A stretch of 64,000 nucleotides of DNA, taken from NCBI RefSeq assembly GCF_026650985.1, contig NZ_CP086239.1:1922001-1986000 (forward strand), read 5' to 3'. The position numbers and the translations under genes were made by a program. This document shows, one piece after another, positions 35,697 to 44,159 of the stretch (its first letter is position 1; each line of letters begins with the position of its first letter). The notes below the pieces were generated by a model. That model was not told the DNA's origin, ran no database searches, and saw nothing but the letters and a program-made list of their open reading frames with translations. The stretch comes from Clostridium estertheticum. Lineage in GTDB: Bacteria > Bacillota > Clostridia > Clostridiales > Clostridiaceae.

Positions 35697-36425
35697 TTAA
35701 TCTGGTAGTTGAACATGTCCAGGAATAATATAAGCGGGAGAATCTCCGCTTTTAGGTAAAGCTGATATTGTGTCTGTAACGGATATTCCACGGATATCCG
35801 TTATTCTTATCTTAATAGAGCCTGTCCCCATATTCTCACTAAGGAAATGGTTATATGGCATTTTTCTCATATTAACCCAAGTATTATTCTTTGAAAATTC
35901 CATTTTCACAACAGGATATTTATGATTTCTTACTTGAATAGCTGCCCAATATGGGCTGCTACCTTCTTTTATACGATAAGAAAACATTCCAGTTACAGGC
36001 GCTTTTACTATATGCCAATTGATATTGATTTTTCCTGCAGACATATTACCAATTTTAGCAAAAGAGGTTGGGCAAAGATCCAAAGCTCCATTAGCTCCTT
36101 CTGGATATAAATCTGTAACACATACAGTAGTTTTTTTCCCATTTGGCCCTTGTACTTCTAAATATGCACCAGCTAAAGCTGCATCGATTCCATTATAGTT
36201 AAGGTCAGCAGGGTTTAATGCAGTAATTTCCATTGTAGAAGGAATAGGATCTAGAAGTACTGCACCCCCAGAATATCCAGAACCAGTATATGTAGCATAA
36301 CCTGAGTGATTGTCATTCCAAGCAGCTGCATAAGTGGAAATTGGTGTAAGTAAAGTACCTGCAACCATTCCTAAAGATAAGCATAAAGTAAGAACTTTCA
36401 TTTTCATTTTTTTCATTTTTTTCAT
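35697..36425 (-). CDS. Bacterial expansin (EXLX1/YoaJ type)
   Basis: Expansins loosen cellulose-xyloglucan contacts without hydrolysis. The 242-residue protein has a signal peptide (CLSLGMVAGTLLTPISTYA, cleavage near residue 34). A double-psi beta-barrel domain follows (GYATYTGSGYSGGA; TDLYPEGANGALDL with the essential Asp) and a CBM63 domain (YRIKEGSSPYWAAIQVRNHK; FSKNNTWVNMRKM; PGHVQLPD). It aligns closely with B. subtilis EXLX1, with a YW in place of the usual WW aromatic pair. The signal peptide resembles that of the calpain-like proteins (MKKFKMKVITSCLSLGLVAG), and both genes use the duplicated promoter block. First gene of an operon with GH12. Confidence 0.95.
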   Translation of the reverse strand: MKKMKKMKMKVLTLCLSLGMVAGTLLTPISTYAAAWNDNHSGYATYTGSGYSGGAVLLDPIPSTMEITALNPADLNYNGIDAALAGAYLEVQGPNGKKTTVCVTDLYPEGANGALDLCPTSFAKIGNMSAGKININWHIVKAPVTGMFSYRIKEGSSPYWAAIQVRNHKYPVVKMEFSKNNTWVNMRKMPYNHFLSENMGTGSIKIRITDIRGISVTDTISALPKSGDSPAYIIPGHVQLPD

Positions 36426-36920
36426 TTTTAAATCCCCCTTTGTTTTATTATATAAATCCTTACATTAGCAAGGGCTTATTCAGTTTTTATAAAAAACCTA
36501 AAATAGATGGTTTTTTTAATAATTTAAAAAAATGTAAATTTTCTTATTTTTAACATCACTCTAAAATATTTGTTTTGTATTTAAATACAGGTGTGGCACT
36601 AGCTTCTAAATCTTTAATGGATGTCCATTTGTTAATATTAACTTATACAAAAATACAATAAAATGCAACAGAAAAAGCATGAACAGTCATTTTGGGGTAA
36701 TAAAAAGAATCTTTAAACCCTTGATATGGTAAAATGTTAATTATTTGTTCTTTGGTAGTTGTCGTTAAGTACTTGTTTAACCAAAAAAATAATATCCTCT
36801 TATCAATTTTAACAAATCAATTTTAACAAATCAATTTTAAAGAAACTACCTTATTAAAATTTATGAATGTAATATACTGTTCTTAATTCATTCCATAAAA
36901 AAAAAGGTGTTAACCCTCTC
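36426..36920 (-). repeat. Duplicated promoter block, cassette copy 3
   Basis: Read on the minus strand it parallels 18116-18655: recombinase remnant, TTAACACCTTTTTT, the AT-rich part, a doubled repeat TTGCATTTTATTGTATTTTT (36670-36651), GTATAAGTTAATATTAAC, TTAGAGTGATG, and AAGGGGGATTTAAAA before the expansin ATG. It is the full-length version of the block. Confidence 0.8.
36651..36670 (-). promoter_or_regulatory. Doubled ATTGTATTTT-type motif before the expansin operon
   Basis: On the minus strand GTTGCATTTTATTGTATTTT, about 230 bases ahead of the expansin start and in the same block context as 18353 and 32029. Confidence 0.5.
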
Positions 36921-37129
36921 TTACATTTCATATTCTTTTATGTGTCTATATAATGTGGCTCTGATTATATTCAATAATTTTGCAGATTCAACTCCTGTTA
37001 CTTCTTTATTTTTCCACTTACTATAATGCTTATTGAACTCTTTAGGTAAACTTCTAGTAGGCTACCCAACTGAATTCCCTTATCTTTAGAATTCTTTAAA
37101 CCTTCTATAACTCTACACTGTATTTTTCC
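36921..37129 (-). pseudogene. Serine recombinase C-terminal remnant, cassette copy 3
   Basis: The minus strand encodes CRVIEGLKNSKDKGIQLGS and, after a one-base deletion, the LPKEFNKHYSKWKNKEVTGV and ATLYRHIKEYEM segments. It is shorter than the other two remnants, losing everything before the recombinase C-terminal linker. Confidence 0.8.
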
Positions 37130-37288
37130 CCTTTTATGAAATATAACTATGTTACGCGGATTAAGGTTTTTTAATTATATTTTCTAGGAGGTTATTTTTA
37201 CATTAGTCATTGCCGTACCCCTATAGCGATCATAAAATCACCTCCATGCATATATTGTGCAACGAAGAATTAACTCTTATAAATCGCT

Positions 37289-37573
37289 TTAATTAACAGT
37301 TTCTTTTCTCAGTCTCCAGAATGCCAATACAAAACTGATTGAGCAAAGACAGATAAATACCACTGTCACAAGCAATAAGTTTTGCCAATCAATGGATGTC
37401 ACTAAAAGCAAACTTCGCAGGCTGTTTATAATATGAGTGAAAGGGTTAATCATTACTGCAACCTTCAAGCCACCCGATATACTGTCCATGGGAAATATAA
37501 TTGTAAGTAGTATTGAAATAGGGTTCTGAAAGCGCCACTTTTTATTGCGCCATAAAATATTTATTATCTCCAT
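37289..37573 (-). pseudogene. ABC-2 type permease, internally deleted
   Basis: The 94-residue frame joins an N-terminal piece (MEIINILWRNKKWRFQNPIS, ILLTIIFPMDSISGG) to the C-terminal end of an ABC-2 transporter (INPFTHIINSLRSLLL; VTVVFICLCSISFVLAFWRL). The middle membrane segments are missing. It starts at the end of the ATPase remnant upstream, as in a normal drug-export operon. Confidence 0.75.
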
Positions 37574-37888
37574 TTATTTACCTCTTCCCCATACCCAGTT
37601 AACTTCAAGAATACCTCTTCAAGGCTGGGCTGTACTAGTTCTATCGCCTCAAAATAAACACTCTTTTCCAAAAGTCGCTTTTTAACATTTTCAAAAGTTT
37701 TTCGATTATCTCCAGCATCCGCAAAAATTGAGCATTCACGGACGTTTATGGATGTAAGTATATGTTCTTTAGCAAGTACATCTGCACATTCTTCCGCTTT
37801 TTTCTTCTCAGAAAAATCGTTGTTTTAAAATCATCCCGGATTTTTTGCATGATTTCCCACATGGCTTTTCGGGAAGCAACTGGGTATT
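37564..37888 (-). pseudogene. ABC transporter ATPase fragments (DrrA type)
   Basis: Minus strand: SRKAMWEIMQKIRDDFKTTI (the post-Walker-B D-loop region) joins, through a deletion, to KKKAEECADVLAKEHILTSI and then RLLEKSVYFEAIELVQPSLE and EVFLKLTGYGEEVNKWR, the usual C-terminal end. Walker A and signature motifs are missing. The upstream edge is fused to a truncated AraC-type gene. Confidence 0.75.
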
Positions 37889-38320
37889 TCAAACCCCAAC
37901 AATTCTAATTGTTTCTTTTATTTCAATTCTATAATTCATGTTCTCACCTCCTACAACTGAAATTGAAAAACTAATAGGTGAATAAGCGGTTAATAATGTT
38001 CCCTTTGTACGTGCAACAGTCGGAGCGACACCATGAACACTTTGAAATGCTCGATTAAAGGATGTTGGTGATTCATATCCATATTTTAAACCGATATCAA
38101 TCACTTTCTTATCACTTGTTTGCAATTCAAACGCTGCTGCTGTCATACGTCTACGGCGTATATACTCGGACAATGGAATGTCCGCAACGTAAGAAAATAT
38201 TCTTTGAAAATAATAAGTGGAGCCGCAAGCAATTTTTGCAACTTCATCATAGGAAATAACACCAGTTAAATTGCTTTCTATATAATCAATTACTTCGCTT
38301 AATTGTTTCAGCCATTTCAC
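37889..38320 (-). pseudogene. AraC-family regulator, ligand domain lost
   Basis: The GTG at 38320 (VKWLKQLSEVIDYIESNL) follows GGGAGGTGG. Both AraC helix-turn-helices are present (IACGSTYYFQRIFSYVADIP; DIGLKYGYESPTSFNRAFQS). The GyrI-like domain stops after MNYRIEIKETIRIVGV, where the sequence jumps into an ABC ATPase fragment. A deletion has removed the rest of this gene and the start of the ATPase gene. The DNA-binding part could still be made. Confidence 0.8.
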
Positions 38321-38670
38321 TTTTACTCCACCTCCCTTCTTGTATAAAAGTTTAGCACAATTTAAATTATAAAGCCTCTCTTTTGATGTCCAAATTTGCA
38401 AACTACAGAATTTGTTACCCCTGGAGAAAGGGGGAGTATTGCATTTAGGGAAACAAATATACAAACATTAATGTTTACATATATGTACACATAAGTACTT
38501 GTAATGGTTTCTTCTTGTTTTTATTTTGACGCTTGGCATTTTGGTACAAATAATTTAATAGTAAATGGATCTAGTAGCATTCGAAGTTACTTCATAATCG
38601 TGAAATTATGAGAAATAGATATTATTTGTGAGCAACTTGGAGACTGAATTAAAGAGAAAGGAGTACCAGA
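38321..38670. other. Gene-free stretch
   Basis: Intergenic region between two divergent regulator genes. No clear promoter pair was identified; AAAGGAG at 38659-38665 is the ribosome binding site of the LytTR gene. Confidence 0.4.
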
Positions 38671-39141
38671 GTGGATATTATAATTATAGAAGATAAGGAG
38701 AGCAATATTGAAGTACAAATCAGGTACCCGATTATGAATGTACAAGTACAGCAGCTTATACAAAGAATTAAGGGTATAGATATGAAAATAGTTGGAAGTA
38801 ATAATGGTAAAAATATAGTCCTCAATATTTGTGATATTTTCTACATTGAAAGTATTGAAAGGAAAACTTTTATTTATACAAAAGATCAGGTACTCAAAAG
38901 TAATAAAAAACTATATCAGTTAATTGATGAATTAACTGGGTTCGGTTTTATTCAAATAAACAAAGCATGCATTATGAATATTGATGTACTAGATAGTGTA
39001 AATACACTTTTTAATAGCCGATTGAAAGCAACATTGGTTAATGGTGAAAATGTTATTATTACAAGAACCTATATTCCGGCAAAAGTCGAATCCAGGATGG
39101 TGGTCAAATTTAACAGCGCCAGCAGATGCCTTCCCTCTTAA
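38671..39141 (+). CDS. LytTR-domain transcription regulator with altered C-terminal end
   Basis: A 156-residue protein from a GTG start. An N-terminal part (about 1-50) precedes a LytTR DNA-binding domain (about 52-150): NIVLNICDIFYIESIERKTF, IYTKDQVLKSNKKLYQLIDE, FGFIQINKACIMNIDVLDSV and RLKATLVNGENVIITRTYIP. LytTR regulators (AgrA, LytR types) bind direct repeats. The normal ending is replaced after about residue 140 by sequence that is the antisense of a DUF6506-type gene scrap, so the last residues (NSASRCLPS) are chimeric. Probably still folds; partner kinase unknown. Confidence 0.75.
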   Translation: MDIIIIEDKESNIEVQIRYPIMNVQVQQLIQRIKGIDMKIVGSNNGKNIVLNICDIFYIESIERKTFIYTKDQVLKSNKKLYQLIDELTGFGFIQINKACIMNIDVLDSVNTLFNSRLKATLVNGENVIITRTYIPAKVESRMVVKFNSASRCLPS

Positions 39142-39250
39142 GGCCTTGCTTATAAGTGCTATACCTTCATTTCCGAATGCGGCACAAAGTTCTATAGATT
39201 TTACAATTAACTTCTGGCGCAATAAAAATAAATGCAGCATTAACTTTCAT
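39090..39250 (-). pseudogene. DUF6506-type gene remnant
   Basis: Minus strand: MKVNAAFIFIAPEVNCKI begins at 39250 behind GGAGGAGATAT. After a deletion and frame change it continues with SIELCAAFGNEGIALISKAL and GKASAGAVKFDHHPGF, a pattern I associate with the DUF6506 family. The middle and the C-terminus are missing; the scrap overlaps the LytTR gene's 3' end in antisense. Confidence 0.6.
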
Positions 39251-39290
39251 TCATATCTCCTCCAATTTTAATTTTAACAAAAGATTAGGC

Positions 39291-39466
39291 TCAATTTGTT
39301 GATTTTTCAAGCATTTTTTTCAAATATCCTTCATTTAGCAAATGCACTGTTTCAAATTTACCTTTATAAAACACAGCCCAGTTATTAAACACACAAGGAA
39401 GTCTCTTTGATTTCTCTAAACTGTCAACTGCTATTAATTCAATAGGAATGTCATTTGTCGTTTGGT
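39291..39466 (-). pseudogene. YoaP-like C-terminal domain scrap
   Basis: Minus strand: IPIELIAVDSLEKSKRLPCV, FNNWAVFYKGKFETVHLLNE and GYLKKMLEKSTN, then TGA at 39291. This resembles the C-terminal YoaP domain attached to some acetyltransferases. It abuts the 70-bp repeat at 39466. Confidence 0.6.
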
Positions 39467-39537
39467 TCGGTACTTTGAAGTTCTATGATATGGCACTATG
39501 TTTGATAGTCTTGTTCGTATATGGTCAATTTGTCACT
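39466..39537. repeat. 70-bp dispersed repeat, copy of 27659-27730
   Basis: GGTTCGGTACTTTGAAGTTC through GGTCAATTTGTCACTAA, nearly identical to 27659-27730. In both places an acetyltransferase-related scrap ends at its left edge. Confidence 0.65.
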
Positions 39538-39631
39538 AATAACCACTTCTTAACTTTTGCCTTGTCTAACTTGCATAATTCAATTTTGTATGTTCTTAAA
39601 AATTAGAATGTTCTCTGACGTCTTTTGAAGC

Positions 39632-39720
39632 ATGATTTTGTATGTTTTGAGTAAAAGATATTTACTTGATTTAAGTATTATGAGAGTATGTAATTGTAAG
39701 TAACTGAACAGTTATTATTG
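39632..39720. repeat. Copy of the calpain copy 1 upstream region
   Basis: ATGATTTTGTATGTTTTGAG through GTAACTGAACAGTTAT matches 10880-10965. It precedes the broken third calpain-like copy, as the original precedes copy 1. Confidence 0.7.
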
Positions 39721-39747
39721 GAAATATATAGTATACATAAATTATAT

Positions 39748-40075
39748 GCTTTTGCAGGAACAATAGGTGATCCAACAACGCAACTTGATGGGAAACTAAG
39801 CACATTCCATCAGGGAGCTGCTAATGATTGCGGTGCTGTTTCTGGAATACAGGCATTAGATAATAGTAAATATAGCTGATCCAAGTAAAGGGATTATAGG
39901 GGATGGAGGTCACTCATATTCAATAAAGAGTGTAACTAAAGACACTGTAGTAGTAATAAATCCATGGGATACTTCTAAATTTATAAATATGTCTAGAAGT
40001 CAGTTTGAAAGTTCTATAAGGTATATGACATATGTAGATGAAGCAACAAATAAAATTGTAGTTTTTTGGAATTAA
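39748..40075 (+). pseudogene. Calpain-like cysteine peptidase, copy 3 (broken)
   Basis: It starts at AFAGTIGDPTTQLDGKLSTF, so the signal peptide and start are missing. After NDCGAVSGIQALDNSK the sequence jumps, with loss of about 115 codons and of frame, to the C-terminal part IADPSKGIIGDGGHSYSIKS and on to KIVVFWN. The upstream flank matches copy 1 and the downstream flank matches copy 2, suggesting recombination between copies. Confidence 0.9.
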
Positions 40076-40304
40076 GTTATATAAAATTTGTTATCTTCAT
40101 TCAGTATATGCAGTTAAAATATCTAGGGTATATTCCTTAACGTGGGTTTTGTGGGTTTTGTCGGTTTCGTTGGCTCTACACCTAGTATGAAACCCCCCAC
40201 TAATATTACAAAACAAGAAATGTGGTTATCTTCTATATTATTTGTGTCAACAATATTTTTACAAAGTTGCAAATAATATATAACAAAAAGGGGGCTGTTC
40301 AAAA

Positions 40305-41123
40305 ATGGAAGAATCAAAAATAAATATAATCATTGCTGATGATCATAAAGAATTTTGTAATATTCTTTATGATTATATATCAAAACAAGAGGATATTATT
40401 GTAACAGGTATTGCAAATAATGGAGTAGAAACAATAAAATTGATTGAAGAAAAAAAACCTGATATAGTAGTACTGGATATAATTATGCCTATTCTTGATG
40501 GTTTCGAAGTCCTGGAGAGGTTAAATACAATGAATTTAGAATCAAAACCTCTTATAATAATTTTATCAGCGGTTGGTCAGGATAATATAACCCAAAGAGC
40601 CTTATCACTAGGAGCCGATTATTATGTTGTAAAACCTTTTGATATGGGCGTATTAGTTAAACGGATAAGACAGATAGTATATAACACTATAGATAATAGT
40701 GATGTAAAAAAAATACTTACTTATGTTGACGATACTGAAATTAAAGTTGATAAAAATCAATCATATGATGATACTTTAATTACTCAAATAACTAATATTA
40801 TGCATGAAATTGGAATACCTGTTCATATAAAAGGTTATATGTTTGTAAGGGAAGCAATAAGCATGGTAGTGAATGATATTGGACTTTTATCAGGAATAAC
40901 AAAAGTATTGTATCCACTAGTAGGTAAAAAATATAATACTACTGCTAGTAGAGTAGAAAGAGCAATACTCCATGCAATAAACGTTGCATGGAGTAGAGGA
41001 CAATTAGAGACTATTAATAAGATTTTTGGTTATACAATTAATAATGAAAAAGGAAAACCTACTAATTTAGAATTTATAGCAATGGTAGCTGACAAGATAA
41101 GATTACAAAATAGGGTTGGCTAG
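40305..41123 (+). CDS. Spo0A-type response regulator (paralogue)
   Basis: Spo0A is the master regulator of sporulation and solvent formation in clostridia. This 272-residue protein has the full layout: receiver (1-125) with Asp12/Asp13 and phospho-acceptor Asp58 in [12 protein letters not shown] and YYVVKPFDM; linker; and the Spo0A DNA-binding domain (about 150-272) with [20 protein letters not shown], the recognition segment [20 protein letters not shown] and [20 protein letters not shown]. Neighbours are a broken peptidase gene and a secreted propeller gene rather than the spoIVB/recN context of canonical spo0A, so I infer an extra copy. AAAAAGGGGGC is the ribosome binding site. Two truncated relatives lie at 26987 and 10772. 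Confidence 0.85.
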   Translation: MEESKINIIIADDHKEFCNILYDYISKQEDIIVTGIANNGVETIKLIEEKKPDIVVLDIIMPILDGFEVLERLNTMNLESKPLIIILSAVGQDNITQRALSLGADYYVVKPFDMGVLVKRIRQIVYNTIDNSDVKKILTYVDDTEIKVDKNQSYDDTLITQITNIMHEIGIPVHIKGYMFVREAISMVVNDIGLLSGITKVLYPLVGKKYNTTASRVERAILHAINVAWSRGQLETINKIFGYTINNEKGKPTNLEFIAMVADKIRLQNRVG

Positions 41124-41264
41124 TCGATATTTTTCAAGAATTTTATACTTGAACGAATCATTATTTATTAAAATGTTAAAATTGTTTTTATGGTAAAATT
41201 TAAGCTATTGCAGATAGACTAAAAATAAAATAAGTCTGGTATTTGACCAGGCTTATTCTATCAA

Positions 41265-42875
41265 TTAAATACTAAATTTGCATTTTGTATAATTTCCAAT
41301 AACCTTGTCTCTATTATTTTTTTCTCCAATTATTAATTCCCCCATTTGTAAAAATGTTATTACAGATGCTGCTGCCTTTATTTGAGAAGCTGGAATTTTT
41401 TGAGTAATGTTTATACCCACTGTATTTAATATTTTGTATTTGAATGTAGCTGTGTTATTCCCTGTATTTGTTAATTGAGTTGACACAAGATCAATTTTGG
41501 CTACAGCTGAAGAATTTATTGAAGCATTTACCCCAGTTGGTCTAAGTGCAGTTGAATCAACAGTTATTGCAGTATTATCAGATTTTATGAGTGTAGCGCC
41601 ATCAGTGCTATCACCCACCGCAACATATCCACCATCCGAAGTCTGCTGCACAGAATTAAACTTATCACCAAACTTTGCGCCGCCGAAGCTCTTGAACCAC
41701 TCGCTAGTTCCGCTTTTGTTGAATTTAACAAGAAGCATCTTCTCATATCCCGCTACAAGGTAGCCCCCTTTTAAGAAAGAGGTGCCTGCCGCTACATATC
41801 CCCCATCCGAAGTCTGCTGTACACTAGAGAACCCCGCGCCAGCAAAACCTGAGTCGCTAAAGTTCTTTATCCATTCGGTGGTGCCACTTTTGTTGAATTT
41901 GATGATAATAGCGCCACCTGTGCCTTTATTGCTAACTCCAGTAAAATCGCCGTCGATTGACGCAGAATGAGCTACCGCGATATACCCGCCGTCTGAAGTC
42001 TGCTGTACACTACTTAAACCATCACTATCCGAGCCACCGACATCCTTGATCCATTCAGTGGTGCCACTTTTATCGAATTTAACAAGAATCGCGTCAGCTG
42101 AGCCTTTATTGACACCAGTAAAATCACCATTGCCGGACTCGGAATTGCCCGCTGCGATATACCCACCATCCGAAGTCTGCTGCACACTACGGAAGTAATC
42201 ATTTAAACCACCCCAAGTGGCCTTGGTCCATTCTATGGTGCCATTTTTATCGAATTTAACAAGAATCGCATCAGCTGAACCTTTATTGCCAACTCCAGTA
42301 AAATCACCGTTGCTGGACTCGGAATAACCCGCAGCGATATATCCGCCATCTAAAGTTTGCTGTACAGAATAAAATCTATCAATGTTTTTGCCTCCAATGT
42401 CCTTAATCCATTCGGTGGTACCGTTTTTGTTAAATTTGATGAGAGTTGCGTCGAGAGAGCCTTTATTACCAACTCCAGCGAAATCACCGTCAGTTGACTC
42501 GGAACAACCCGCAGCGATATATCCGCCGTCCGAAGTCTGCTGCACACTATTAAACATATCACCTTTCGTGCCTCCGATAGATTTGATCCACCCAGTTGAA
42601 CCATTGCTGTTGAACTTAACGAGGGTCGCGTCATCTAAGCCTTTATGGCTAACTCCGGCAAAATCGCCGTCTGCTGATTGAAAGGAGCCCGCAGCGATGT
42701 ACCCCCCATCAGAAGTTTGTTGCACCGAGTCGAACGTATCAAAACCCGTGTTACTACCGAGAGCCTTCATAAAGTTCGATGTGTTGGAGGACGTCGCAGC
42801 ACCCGCCGTGTTTGTCATCCCCACCATGAGTGCAAAACACATGGTCAACGAAGCCAGTATCTTTTTGTTTTTCAT
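41265..42875 (-). CDS. Secreted tandem-repeat, beta-propeller-like protein, copy 2
   Basis: A 536-residue protein with a signal peptide (MKNKKILASLTMCFALMVGM, cleavage near AGA-AT). Seven SVQQTSDGGY-type repeats of about 60 residues fill about 45-440, and a non-repeat tail (about 440-510) contains VNASINSSAVAKIDLVSTQL. The last residues (TFLQMGELIIGEKNNRDKVI onwards) do not match copy 1, whose tail continues differently, so the C-terminal domain has probably been cut. Repeat DNA is GC-richer than flanking DNA. The family is likely a cell-surface or secreted carbohydrate- or protein-binding propeller; no enzyme motif is seen. ATG preceded by AAGGAGTGACAT. Confidence 0.85.
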   Translation of the reverse strand: MKNKKILASLTMCFALMVGMTNTAGAATSSNTSNFMKALGSNTGFDTFDSVQQTSDGGYIAAGSFQSADGDFAGVSHKGLDDATLVKFNSNGSTGWIKSIGGTKGDMFNSVQQTSDGGYIAAGCSESTDGDFAGVGNKGSLDATLIKFNKNGTTEWIKDIGGKNIDRFYSVQQTLDGGYIAAGYSESSNGDFTGVGNKGSADAILVKFDKNGTIEWTKATWGGLNDYFRSVQQTSDGGYIAAGNSESGNGDFTGVNKGSADAILVKFDKSGTTEWIKDVGGSDSDGLSSVQQTSDGGYIAVAHSASIDGDFTGVSNKGTGGAIIIKFNKSGTTEWIKNFSDSGFAGAGFSSVQQTSDGGYVAAGTSFLKGGYLVAGYEKMLLVKFNKSGTSEWFKSFGGAKFGDKFNSVQQTSDGGYVAVGDSTDGATLIKSDNTAITVDSTALRPTGVNASINSSAVAKIDLVSTQLTNTGNNTATFKYKILNTVGINITQKIPASQIKAAASVITFLQMGELIIGEKNNRDKVIGNYTKCKFSI

Positions 42876-43116
42876 ATTAGTATGTCACTCCTTACCATTT
42901 AAATTTTGCAATATAAACAAGAGTTTGATTTGTCATTTTATTACACCATTAAATACTATTTTTACAATCTTATAGGAGTTGTTAATTAGGTCTAATGCCT
43001 CTGCATTTTTTATTTTGGTTTAAAAAATTATTATAGTGTCTTATTTGTAAACCTGTAAGTGTAAAATAAACGTTGAAAAGGAAGATTAAAAAACACTTTT
43101 GCCTTTATAATGTAAT
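42876..43116. other. Upstream region of propeller copy 2
   Basis: The part up to 42983 is shared with copy 1. Beyond GTTGTT the sequence is unique. No gene is seen. Confidence 0.5.
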
Positions 43117-43159
43117 AAAAAGTCACCTAGTAGAGATGACTTCTACAAAGTGGCTTTTT
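43117..43159 (-). terminator. Terminator of the LRR lipoprotein gene
   Basis: AAAAAGTCAC and GTGGCTTTTT with inner GTAGA/TCTAC pairing form an imperfect hairpin, 29 bases past the stop at 43188 on the minus strand. Confidence 0.65.
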
Positions 43160-43187
43160 CTCATTGTATACCTATAGATTTCAACAA

Positions 43188-44159
43188 CTATTTTTGCTTA
43201 TAAATTATATCATAATTTGGTAAAACTTTTTTTAAGGCTGCATAGTCTTTGTCTTTAATAATATTCCATGCAGTAAGCTTCTTTAATCCAGTAAGTTTAT
43301 ATAATACACTAATGTCAGTTACCTTTGAGTTTCCTATATCTAAGTCTGTTAGTTTAGTTAAATTCGCTAATGGTTTTATATTATTTACATTGGTATAACT
43401 TATATTTAAAACACGAAGATTCTTTAAATTGCTTAATTCATTTATATCTGATAACGAGTCGTTAAAGTATAAATTTAAATTTTCTAATGATGTTAAGTAT
43501 CTTAATCCATTTAGTTGAACATTGGAACAAGCAAGGTTCAATTCTTTTAGTTTGCTTAAATTCTTTAAAGGAGTTAAGTCTGTAAAAGTATTCCAGTACT
43601 CTCTGCCACGCCTATAATTACCTATAGATAATTTCTCCAACTTAGTTAGTGAAGTTATAGCATTTAAATTTTTTATATTGTCATTAATCAAAATTAATTC
43701 TTTTAGATTTGTTAAATTTTTCAGCGGTGTAATATCAGAAATTTGATTATCTGATAAATTTAATTTCTTTAAATTTATTAAATTCTCCAAGCCATTCAAA
43801 TTTTTTATATTTTGTTTACTTCCATCTAGTTCTAAGATGTTTGATAGGTTACTTACAAACAAAGCTCCATTAGGTTTACTAACAGCCTTCCTTATAATAT
43901 TTTCTAAAGCATGGTCTTCAATAACAACAATTTTATCAGTTGACGCTATTTTTTTAGATTCTATAGCAACACTATTACTATTTACTTTTGATGAAGACAC
44001 ACTTAAGTTTGTTATTTGTTTTTGATTTCCCTCTGCATATATATTAATTTTATCTGGGGTATTTAAACTACTCTTCAAATTTTCCTTATCCTTGCATCCC
44101 ACAAATGCAAAAACTATAGTCAAACTCATAATAGCTAATATGGATTTTTTTATTTTCAT
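43188..44159 (-). CDS. Leucine-rich-repeat lipoprotein (internalin-like)
   Basis: A 323-residue protein. The signal peptide ends in a lipobox-like VFAFVGCKDKEN, so it is likely lipid-anchored to the outer face of the membrane. A Ser/Asn-rich linker (about 22-75) leads to an N-cap (IEDHALENIIRKAVSKPNGA). About nine LRRs of the 22-residue internalin type follow (LKKLNLSDNQISDITPLKNL, LRVLNISYTNVNNIKPLANL, LTDLDIGNSKVTDISVLYKL). It probably mediates protein contacts at the cell surface. A terminator follows. No partner gene adjacent. Confidence 0.88.
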   Translation of the reverse strand: MKIKKSILAIMSLTIVFAFVGCKDKENLKSSLNTPDKINIYAEGNQKQITNLSVSSSKVNSNSVAIESKKIASTDKIVVIEDHALENIIRKAVSKPNGALFVSNLSNILELDGSKQNIKNLNGLENLINLKKLNLSDNQISDITPLKNLTNLKELILINDNIKNLNAITSLTKLEKLSIGNYRRGREYWNTFTDLTPLKNLSKLKELNLACSNVQLNGLRYLTSLENLNLYFNDSLSDINELSNLKNLRVLNISYTNVNNIKPLANLTKLTDLDIGNSKVTDISVLYKLTGLKKLTAWNIIKDKDYAALKKVLPNYDIIYKQK

